Source of the DNA: Trissonchulus latispiculum | Taxonomy: Eukaryota > Nematoda > Enoplea > Enoplida > Ironidae | Reading direction: 5' to 3' | Assembly: GCA_030248195.1 (NCBI GenBank) | Contig: JASAND010026343.1 | Location: 1 to 64,000 of the forward strand | DNA: 64,000 nucleotides | In this document: piece after piece, positions 43,120 to 54,300 of the stretch | How the letters are laid out: every line of letters starts with the position of its first letter | How positions within the stretch are numbered: position 1 is the stretch's first letter | The notes under the pieces: model-generated | Databases searched by the model: none | The model's input: the letters and a program-made list of their open reading frames with translations, nothing else | What the model was told of the DNA's origin: nothing | Position numbers and translations under genes: made by a program

Positions 43120-45400
43120 ATTCCAGTTTAAAAGATCAAACTTTAAAATAACTATTGAAAATTTGGCTCTGTAAACCTTGGTTTCTCACTCCAGGGCTAA
43201 ACTTATTACTCCTTTGAGAAAATGCTGCAAGGGCGGTGCTACAAGTATACGCTCTGCTTACCATATCGTACTTATGCAATTTCAATTTACTTGACTTTTA
43301 CACAATTTAATGAAACCAAAAAAGTTCAAGAATTTTCAAAATTCAAGTTAAAGTATTTTTTCAGCCAAAGTTAGTTTTGAAGCTCGCATATGGTCTATAG
43401 TTTTTAATTTGCTAAAAGCTACAAAGCTTCAAAACCATTTTGGACAGTTTTTGAAAGCTTCAACACTTGAAGAAAAAACACAAAATGATAAGAAAACGCA
43501 TGCATGGGTTGTGAAAAAGAAAACGTTTCAGAAAAAATGCCCTAACATACTTTTCAATCTTGAAACAGTTCCGTACAAAAACTACACAACTTACTGACAG
43601 TCAAAGTGTACAGTGAAATTATACTGAAAATAATTGAATATAAGGGACTGGTTCAAAATTAGTTGGCGAAAAATGCGTATATACGTTTCCATAATACGCC
43701 CTGCTTATGAACAGAAACTATACGAGCAAAACATTGTGTGATTTTTATAAGATGTTTGAAAATATTAACGATACACCGATAAATGATGGAAAAATGTGTT
43801 ATTTACTTATTTTATTCTAAAATAAACAATTTACGCATCTTTTGCGCTCCCCCCAGCCCTAACTTTTGATTTTTTTACCACTTACTTTGAAATTTGGTGG
43901 GGGTGCATACTGGAGGCTGGTGAATTCAAAAATTCAAAAATTTTAAAATTTTTAAAATTTTTAAAAGATTTTAAATTTTAGTTTGGTAAGGGGAACCAAA
44001 AGATTTTTTGAAAAAGATTTTTCTGAAAACATGCATACAGGGGTTTTCTGGGGCGCTGAGCACTAATCTGAAATCCGTTTTTCGATTCAGCTTTTCGTTA
44101 GCTCAGTATAAGCATACGTATTTTCCTTTTTATTTTCTTTCTTTCAAAGCGTTTCAATTTAGACAGACCTGCTGACGCCTTACTTTGCACTAACTTTTGT
44201 GAGCGCCTGCCGACAAGCAGCTGCTGAAAGGATTTCAGCTTACAAAAACTGCAAAAGTTTCAGCATGAATGGATTTCTGTAAAAACTAAGCGTATCCTAA
44301 ATCGTCCAACGGAAGCTCCTAAAACGTATCAAAAATTACATATATACGCCTTCATTTTTGAACCAGTCCCTAAACCAGTAATCTAAATGCAGCGATATCA
44401 GCCCCGTCACAGGCAATTTGTTTGGGTTGCTACCTGCCAGACTTTACACAGGATTGTAGGCTTGTAGGTAGTGCTGCATGCATGCCTGGACACATCACCG
44501 TCCCTTTCATGACAGGGGATTTTGGGTTTGTCGAAAACAAGGCTAGAACCTGTCTTGAGCCTTTCCAGGTTTTTCCCGAAAATTGAAGAAGCTAAAGCAT
44601 TGAAACAAATCTGATAAGCAGTTGCAGAGTTCAGTGGAACTGCATAATTGCTACTACAACAGGTATTTGGAATGTTAGGACTTCTCTGGATGCATGTTTT
44701 ACTAAAATTGATTTCTTTAATATTTTAACTGTGGGATTAATTACCATTAATTAATTAATTAATTACCACTGTTAGATCGGTACGTATAATTGGGAATGGT
44801 TCGATCAAGATTCGGTGAGGTTCGCTATCGCGACAATAATTAAGCTGACTCTCTGACCGGAAAAGGCGAAGGTAGCCCCTGAGGCAGTTCTGCAAGCAGG
44901 ATTTGCAGGTAATTAAAGTTGACATCGGCGAAAATATTATAGGAATAAGTTAAGTTGCCGATGAGTTAATGAGTTTTTGGGTTTTCTGATGATAGCCTTG
45001 GGCCTTTGCTCACAAAAAATTCTGTAGTCAATATTGAACGGACGCAATGCCTTAATTATTCACAGTTAAACACAATTGTATCCATTTTCTTATTGTAAAA
45101 AATTAGGTTACAAGAGCTAATTATGACCGTACCATGCACAACTAAGAATTAATTCGTTAAAGATAGAAGTAAATATCTCAGCATCTGTGCAGTCAACCAA
45201 GATTTGTAGGTTCAATACCAACGTGGGTGGGAGCCTAGTTTTTCTTTGCATTTGCAGTAGCGCATTTATTTGCTTTAACGCGTAGCAGGTCTCTTATGTT
45301 TGTTTAGCTCAGGCCCTCGCAACAATTTGTTTGATAAATATGCGAAGATTTGACCATAGATGCGCGCTTACAGTGACAATAAGGCCGACATCTTGGTGAG
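43120..45400. other. Spacer, A+T-rich
   Basis: No supported gene. Contains AATT-type low complexity near 43930-43980 and 44745-44768. Confidence 0.4.
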
Positions 45401-45404
45401 CATA

Positions 45405-46192
45405 CACAGCTCCTACAATACACAGCTCCTAGAAATGACCTCTGTGCATCTAATACACAGCTCTTACAAATAGATTACGATAGTTAAATGTCAGAGAGAG
45501 GTATTTTGGAAATTGAGTAATTACTTACACTGTTGCTATTCGAATTGTAAACAAGTTACGTATTGTACAAATACTCTTCATAAGGTAAACAGCTTACCTT
45601 GCATTATTTAATTGGTTCTCTTTAACTATTCCCCCCCCCCAAAGACCCAATTTAACTATTTCCCCCCAAATTGGAAACTGACATAAACTCGTATTTTAGT
45701 AACCGCAAACGTTGTACACAAAATGAAACTGACAACAGATGTTTCTAATCAATTTGTATGTAACTAAAAACTTTAAATTTTCAAAAAATTTCAAAAAAGT
45801 TGAATTTCATTTTTATTTTATCTCATTACTAATATTTCAACAAGTCAAATATTATTAATGTCTAATGTCTAATTTTTAATTTCTAATGTTTTCGTAATGT
45901 CTAATCAATTTCTTCTACAATCACTGCAGTTGGTTACTTTAATGTTACAAGGACAACATTTTGTTGTTTAGAAGCATTTAATTTAATTTTCGTTTCAGTA
46001 ACCAAGAAAGTTATCTCAAACAGTAAATTAAAACCAGTATTTTCTTTGATTTGAAAAAGAAATTGCATAGGTAAACTTCCGTAATCTTACTTATATTTGA
46101 CCTCCAGTTTACCCTTTAATTTCATACACAGCTCCTACAACAAAAGTGTGTAGGAGCTAAGTATTGTAGGAGCTGTGCATGTACGCCGACAT
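45405..46192. mobile_element. Miniature inverted-repeat element (~0.79 kb)
   Basis: The left end carries ACACAGCTCCTACAATACA followed by CAGCTCCT. The right end (46140-46182) carries the inverse AGGAGCTAAG and TATTGTAGGAGCTGTG. Extra copies of the same CAGCTCCTACA motif lie just inside both ends. GCAT flanks both sides and may be the target duplication. No coding capacity. Confidence 0.6.
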
Positions 46193-46615
46193 CTTTGCGT
46201 GTGGACATCTTATTTCCAAAACTGTATTTCTACTCAATGTAGTTATGAACGTAAATTGCTTCGGTAATCTGATAGTTCCAGTATGACTCATAAAATGATT
46301 TCATTAACTGCTCAGCGAACAATCTTCAAAGCATAAAACAGATGAAGAAATAGCTAAGCAAGGAAAATATTTGTCATTATTTGTGAATGTACAAGTAATT
46401 TTTTCTAACGTCTTACACAAGTAACAAAACATTTTACACGCGTAGTTTCTATTAAAAGGAAAGTCTTTTATAAGCTTTTATTTGCCGCGTATGTAGCAGG
46501 CCTGCAACTTATGGAAAATGTTCGCTCAGCAGAAATACACCTTTGGCACAAAAATGTTTCTTGTTGCTTTATTCCAATATATTTTTATATAACATTAAGC
46601 GTTGTTTTAATACAG

Positions 46616-46934
46616 AGCTGATGGTCTTGGACTTCGTCTTGTGCCAGATTCCATAACTTCAATAATTTACATACACAAGATTGAATTTGGCTCAGACACC
46701 CCGTGGAAAAAATATTTAGCTGATAAGACAACGATGCTTACTATAAGCGCCTACGAAATAGACACCGCATTTTACTATAAGCGTGAGTACTATGGAAGCG
46801 TAAATGTGCAATTTCTTCCGGCCACTGTGCGAAAGCAATCTGGGAATATTTATATACGAAATCCGATGCAGAAAGACAATTATGCGTGTGCTGCAGTGGC
46901 AAACTTGGAATTTCGATGCGGATCAGAATTCTAA
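46616..46934 (+). pseudogene. Locus E: orphan exon 3 of the six-cysteine family
   Basis: An AG acceptor at 46614-46615 is followed by an open exon in the same phase as exon 3 of A, C and D. It starts with a Gly/Leu-rich linker and then encodes the full C-terminal domain (Ile-His-Lys-Ile-Glu-Phe-Gly-Ser-Asp, Tyr-Gly-Ser-Val-Asn-Val, Gly-Asn-Ile-Tyr-Ile-Arg-Asn-Pro, Tyr-Ala-Cys, Phe-Arg-Cys-Gly) and a stop. Neither exon 1 nor exon 2 is recognisable in the preceding 7.9 kb. The exon has no internal stops, so the loss of the 5' exons is recent, or they lie elsewhere, or an alternative transcript uses this exon. Confidence 0.75.
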
Positions 46935-48320
46935 AAATGGGAAAATATTAAAATTTCTATTCAGTAATAAACACTGCTGTCATAATATTTTCTATTCGCC
47001 TAATGATAACAGTACTAAAGAATCGACATTGGTCACTGTGCTGAATGGTAATAGTAATGTCTGATGTGTAGATATCCAGGATCATAAATGTCCAAGACCA
47101 AGTCGTCCTTGCGGTTCTCTGGGCTGAGTAGAATAATGCTTTAATTGGTATTTCATTATCGGTATAGTTATTCCTACTACTATTGGGATCGGGGATCGAC
47201 CAGGTTTTCGTGAGCGGTGTGAATTATAGGAACGAGCTAGGAATCAGAAACTACTCGCTATTTTATCCAGGCACGTAGTTTATACGTATGCAAAAATAAT
47301 TAAAACCCAATAAACTTTGGGCACCCTTATTTTAGTCACCCCACCCCTTAACATGAGGATTCTCAGCTTCACAGGGATCGTGGAACATGGCAGTAGTGAC
47401 GGTAACTCCGCGGTTGAGGCTGAAGAGGATTGACTGGCAATCCCAGAAAAATCAGATTGGTGGTTACTTAGGACTTCAGAGTAAGTAAAGTTTGTTGTTA
47501 TAGACGGTACATGTTATAGACGTAGATGTTACAGACAAAGTTATAGACGCAGTTGCCTGGTCGATAGAGTTTGCAGAAGGCATCACTGTTAGCTGACGAA
47601 CTGAACTGAGCTGATTTATATTGCAGAAGGCTATATGGGCAGTCAACGACCCCTCATGTCCCTAAGGTTTCCCTAGTCGTCTTCGTTGTCTTCGGGACCG
47701 TTATTTGCGCACGTTTTCAGATTTGAAACACCTAGTTGATGGTTTAGCCTACGTACTTAAGTACTGGCCTGAAACTATTCAGTATTTAAACATGCTGGGC
47801 AAGACATATGTAACAAACGTTTGTTCAGAAATGAGCAAAACCAACGGCTTTAAACATTTGCGTGGCGGACCCCCATAACGATATTAACTGGCCTATTTTT
47901 ATTAGGCAACCGCAGTCTTGAGTTTTCTAAATTTGTGTTTAAATTCAAATTTAAATTAAATTTAAATTAAATTTGAGCCTTAATCGAAATCAGCTGCAAA
48001 GTAATACCTAAAATCAACGTTTTCTTTACTATTTCATGAGAAACAGAAATATCATTGTATGTTTTCGAAGGACATATTTCATACTAAATGTTCACTAGCT
48101 ATTAACCAAAGATGTTGTTGAAATGCCTTCAAATCAATAGAAAAGTGTTGAAGGAAATGTTGCCAAGCTTGTCGTTTCCTGGCACATGCTGTTAAGTTCA
48201 AAACTTCTGAATGCTGAGGCATGTATGCATGATGGTTTACCATTCATGTTTAAAAGCCATAATAATTCATGTTTATTGGCGTTGAATAAAATTTGAAATT
48301 TTAAATTTTCAACCACAATT
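46935..48320. other. Spacer, nothing firmly recognised
   Basis: No supported gene. A TTTAAATT-rich run lies at about 47938-47978. The segment 47090-47700 has a texture similar to the 18-kb hairpin tract (for example TCCTTGCGGT and short inverted repeats), but I could not align the two. Confidence 0.35.
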
Positions 48321-48324
48321 ATCT

Positions 48325-51300
48325 CTAATGTTTGCATTCTCTTTTCATGTTGGCCGCAGCATTGTTGCCTTCCCAGTAGCACTCTTCAACTATTTTACTG
48401 GCTTCAGTATACTTAGCATCCAGCTTTGCCCGCATGCCAGATGAAGGGCCACATCTGAAAGAACAACGACATCACTGGTTTACAAACTGAATTAGAATAA
48501 TCTCTAAATTAACTATCCTTCTGCAAAGAGTCCTGGCAGCAAAGTTGTGTTAATTTACACACCTGAATTCTTCCGCGCACTGTTTGCGTTCATCATAAGC
48601 AATTGTATCAGATATTCCAGTATGAATCGCGTCGATGGCCGGAATATTGTTGTACAGATAGTCGTAAATGTCAATTTCCACACACCTGCAAAAGGCAATA
48701 CAGTTGTCTAAATTTCATAAAAAACGAAAGTATAGTCATTACAGGTAGACAAGGGGGGAAGGGAGAAATTCCACAAGGGCCACAAGCTAAGTCGCCCACA
48801 AGGGCTCCAGAAATTGCTCCCACAAGGTGTAAGAAAATTGGTCACAAGGAGTAGGAAAATTGCCCAAAAAAGATATTCCGACCAAAATTTCCAAAAATTT
48901 TCCGGCTTCGCCGGAATTTTTCCTAAAAATCACTATCTTTAGAAAACGTCCCAAAAACGTTGTTTTTGCTTAAAATTCGTTTTCAAAAGTACGCTTAAGA
49001 AAGATTGCTTCCACAAGGGGTGCCCAAATTTGCTTCCACAAGGGTCAGTGAATTTCTACCTCCCGTTCAGGTACGATGGTCACCACATCGGAAGAATCAA
49101 AGTAGTACTTTATACTTGGGAACTCTATGATCGACTAAGTATTGTTTAAATAAGTCTTGACATTGCCTAAGTCTTGATTGGAAATGAAAAGCCCAGCCTG
49201 TGTAATTTGGGTTATAGCTATCACTCCCTTTCCAAGTCCTTTTCTATCTTTGGCTTTAGTAGTTTTCCCCTAAAACTCCCTAAAAATCCCCCAAATTCCC
49301 CTTAAATATTATGTTGGTGTAATTATTGGCAAGCCCGATGATTTTGTATTGTTTTGTGTGTAAAAATCCCCCCCTAAATACTGTGCAGTACTAACTTTAT
49401 GCTCATATTTTGAAAATCATCGAAAACCTTTAATTTTCCTATTTTGAGCGTAAATTATGCATTGCATAGCATTGCATAACATTGCAATTATGTTGGCTTA
49501 ACAAAGATAGACCCTCCCGTTATCAACGCATAACAATGCTCTACTTTCGTCATCACGCCACTGGTTAATCAGTTGGGAGTTTTCTTTCTCTGTGATCGGT
49601 CGGTCCTAAAATTAGGGGGGCCCTGCTCTTTCGCGTTTCTCCGCCAAGATTGTAAGTTCTTTTATTTTTCCTTTTTTCCTCAAAATTTCCTTAGTCTCAC
49701 CTATTCTAATCCCCAATTTAATTCCTAACCATTTTCCTTTTTTTGTTTCTAACTCCTAACTCCCCCATCTCTACCCCCTCCTATCCTGCCGGGTTGCCAC
49801 CGTCCCTCTGGGTCTGTCTTTATTAGCTAACCCGCCTTTCCCCTTTTTGTTAATTTTATTTTCACTCCCCATCTATTGCTGGTTCTCCCCCGATTAATTG
49901 TTGTCCCCCTTCTGTAAACTTTGTTATTATTGTTCAGCCGGGTAGCCCGCTGTTACTTGCTTGTCCCGCTCTCGGTAGCCCAGGTGGGAATTTCTGTAGC
50001 AAATCTCCTGTTTTGTCCATTCAAATGCCCAGTTGTCTTTCGCTTTTATTTAATTAATTTTTATTAACTGTATTTAACTAGATTTGACCTCTGCAATAGC
50101 TTGGTAGCTCTATGGGAATAGCCCGGAGCTTGTTTATATTTGAGCTTAATTTTTCAGTTGTGGGTCTCCCCCTAATTGTGTCTAGCGCCCCGTTGGTGTC
50201 CCCAAAAGTGCTAGCCCGTTCCCCTTTGGCGAGGTTTGTCAGCGTTGTGTGAGCCGCCTGGACTAAAGATCTCCACCTGCAGTCCACGGTTAGCGTCCAT
50301 TGCGCTCAGTCCTAAGTTGTGGTGCTTGAGTTTGTGGTTTAAGTCCCTAGCTCTCACCATTATGCCTGTCCGAAACCAAGGATGTGGAGAGCTGGATCAG
50401 CTGTCGATCTTTACCGCTCTTCTGTATCTCGCAGAATAAGTCTACCTTGTTTAAGCTTAAAAGTGTCAGAAATAGAAAACATGGCATGAAAACTCTCTCC
50501 GCGTTTGCTGTTATTTGAGGGGGAAAATAACGATCAATCGCAGGCAGCCTTTAGGTCTAACACAGGAACATCACTCCTACAGCGTAAGCGTGGTTTTTAA
50601 GACAAGATTTACAGTTGGAAGCAAATTCTACCGGAACCTAGTGCCCATGTCGTAATGGCAGTGTTGACCATACATGTGCTTGGGGAGGTTTGGGAGGTTC
50701 ACCCCCAAACCAGGACCTCACCCCCCAGAGGGGTCCCTCATCCCCCAGAATCCGAATATTTCTGGTTTTTTAGGCAAAAAACCGGAAAAATAAGGTTTCT
50801 GGCGGGTTCACCCCTCCCAAACTTCCCCTCCTGCACATGTCTGGTGTTGACTATTCCTTCTTATGAACATTCACACCAATTCAACATCATGTGTCTGTCA
50901 GCTGTTATATGAAAGCCAATGTAACAACTTACATGCGCCCTGCCACCTTTTTAAGGCAATCATAAGCTACATCATAAACCATTTCCATGGCGTCATATCC
51001 CTCTCTAACGCAAACGTCTAGTTCGTCCTCTGGTACTCCAGTCCATGCGAGCCAGCTTCTCACAAAGTCGTAGTCACTACAACAAACACCGAATCGGTGG
51101 GGTTACCCATCTGATGAATACTACACATAGTTTGTGTTGATGCTTATTTGAAAAGGCAGCTGGATAACAAAGTTAAGCTGTCGGAATGCAAGTTGTGAGA
51201 AAGTTAAGATACTGAGCATGGAATGCTCAAATGTTCATTAGGAAAGGATAATTTTGTTGGCTGTGTAGTCTAAAATTGTTAGCTCTTGCAGTAAAGCTAA

Positions 51301-54300
51301 GTTGCATAAAAGTTCACAACTGAGTCAACTTATTGTTACCATCTATATCAGTAACATAAAAGCTGTATTATTCTTTTGTATTTACTTACCGTTCCCAAGC
51401 TTCAGACATAACTGCTCGTTGACATGCATTGTATCGTTGTTGGACGTTTCCGGTATCACAGTTCAAACAGAGGCTGACTTCAACTTCTGAATTTGCTGAC
51501 ATCAGCATCTGTAAAATAGCTGAAGAGTAAAAGAAATCATTTCAGGGAGATTAGCAAAATTTTATACCTTTCTAAAAACTGTCGATAAAAACGTCAAATT
51601 TGAAAAAGTAAGTTTACAATTTTTGAAAATTTTTTCGGAAAATGCAGAGGGTTTAGGGAATTTGTGGGAGCACAGGAAATTTACAAATTTACAAATTAAA
51701 ATATTCACGTCAGTTCCTTTGTCAGCTCATTTTTGCTTGGTCCGTAGACCAATGTTCTGAGGCAAACCTAGTACAACATGCGGAGAACAAGAGCCAGGTA
51801 ATGAAACCTTCACAAACAGTTTATAATGCTTTCAATGATATACACCTTTTCGAGAAACATTGATCCTGTTTTAGTTAATATAAAATAGCTCTCAGTAATG
51901 GAGAAATAAGTTAAAATGCATGCGCAGCCTGTTTTTGCCTACTTTTTCCAACTTTGGCAAGCGATCACTTTAGCTAGAAAGCAGCATCGGGGTAACTAAG
52001 ATAGGGTCCCGGTGTATTTTTGTGTATAACACATCTGCTAAGTGGCAATCCTCTAGCTAGCATACTAAATGCTCCATAATCGCTATAAAAATTTGGTCGT
52101 GCTTATAAAATAACTACATTTTTTGATAGCAGCCTATGGCATAGCAGGTGGATCATGCCTTGCCTTCATGCCTTAATGCCCTCATCATGATCGTCATTGG
52201 CCTTTGCGAAACCTTTAATTGACTCCCTTAATTTAATTTTACGGCTTTTGCAGCTCAAGAAACGCTGAATTATTTGATGTCTGCCAAAACTGACAAGTTT
52301 TCGACGCTAATATAAGAAAATTGGGGATATCTCGCGATAGCGAAAAACTAGAAAGCTACTTCTAAATGCAAAATATGTAGAGCACAACGACATATTTTGA
52401 TAGTAGACACAGCTATGTAGCTACTGCCTAGCTGTCAGAAATCGTTAAAAAGTGCACTGAACGGAAACGTCAAATTTTTTATATACATGTCATACATGCA
52501 TGCCCAAAAGGAATCACCACCTTCACTTGATACATATGCAGCTATAAAAAACATACGCATTGTCATTGTGTTACCATCCACTGCTACAGTAAAGTAGTCC
52601 ACATAGACTGATACATATCAAATGGCGACGAGGAATTCTTCGCTTGTTTTGGACTCCTTTAACTTCCAGGGGGAAAACTGGGATGACCATGTGGAAAGAT
52701 TTGAAATGTTTTGCCTGACAACTGACGTAAGTTGCCGAAGATAAAAAGAGGGCTACTTTTTGACTGCTTTGGGCTCAGAAAATTTCAGTCTGCTAAAGAG
52801 TTTAGTGGCTCCAGAGAGACCTATGAACTTACCTCTAGATCGGCTTATGACGGCCATGAAGGGCCATTTCCAACCGAAGGTGAACATTATCGCGGAACGT
52901 TTTAAGTTTCACTCTATGAAACAGCGTCATGGGGAATCAGTGGCTGACTTGATTGGCCGGCTACGATTTACAATTTTGTTGATCTGGATGAAGCCTTATG
53001 CCTTAAGCCTTAGCGATATCGCTTAGTTTGTGGTATTGCGTCAGAACAAACTCAAAGGCGATTACTCGCGGAAATGGAATTGGCTCTGCAAAGAGCTATT
53101 CAGATTGCAGTGGGGATTGAGTCTGCATCTAAAGAAGCTAAATAGATTCATTCCGCTAAAGGCAGTTTAAGCCATTCGTCGAACGACCAAGTTTTTCGTC
53201 TAGCCAAACCCAAACCTAAATCCTCGAACCCAAGCAAACCCACCCCTACCTCACGTCCCTGCTGGCGCAGTAATCGTACGGGTCACTGGGCTCCGGACTG
53301 TACTTTTAAAACTGCACAATGTCATAAGTACGGGAAAACTGGACATATCAGTGCGGCGTGTCGGTCAAGTAAACGCGTACGCAACCCCGCCAATGCCCAA
53401 GCCCACGCCCTGTCAGAAGAAAATGAGGATTGTAACCCCATTTTCTATATACATGGTTGTTTTCCCCAGACTGATCCTATTATTGTCAAACCATTAATTA
53501 ATGGACAGCCTATCTCGATGGAAGTCGATACTGGAGCAGGTAGCTCAATCCTTCCTGTCCATGTAAACACAGAATATTTTCAGCCTACCCTGCTAGAACC
53601 CACCCGTGTTCGTTTAAAAAGCTACAGTGGTTCTGACATTCGAGTTTGCGGTCAATTCCCAGCGACTGTTGAACACGGAAACTCTACTGTGAACCACGTC
53701 TTTATTATTACTAGTGTGGACGGCCCTTCTTTGCTGGGTCGTGATTTACTTCATATCTTAAATTTTAGCATTCATCACCTTAATAGCAAGCTGGATAAAG
53801 TCGATCACAGTAGAGATCCCGATGTTCAAAGTCTCCTTGATGACTTCAAGGAACTGTTTACACCTGGTTTGGGGCACATTACGGTAAGGGTCCGCGTCCC
53901 CTTCCTTACGCTCTTCGTCCCCATGTTGAAGAGGAGTTGGAAGATCTTTGTAACAAAGGTGTCATCGAACCTGTTTCGCACGCCGAATTCGCTGCTCCCG
54001 TAGTATCCGTAGTGAAGCCTACTGGTAAAATACGTCTTTGCGGGGACTACACTGTATTGATTAACCCCTCGCTATCCGTGGAAAGATTTCTCTTACCGAA
54101 ATTTCAGGATTTGACCCAGAAACTGAAAGGCGGTAAAACGTTTACGAAGCTTGATATGTCTCAAGCATATTTCCAATTGGAGATGGACGAAAAGAGCCAG
54201 GCATGCATTAACACTCATAGGGGTCTGTTTAAATGCAAGCGCCTGCAATTTGGGCTTGCTTCCGCCCCAGCAGCCTTTCAGTCAACCATGGAAAAGATTT

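Noticed and set aside
45408..46182. Gene regulatory palindromes
   Set aside because: The inverted CAGCTCCTACA motifs sit at both ends of a 0.79-kb unit, which fits a miniature transposable element.
46935..47900. Second copy of the hairpin tract
   Set aside because: Only short shared words (TCCTTGCGGT) and a similar texture; no stretch aligns well enough to claim homology.
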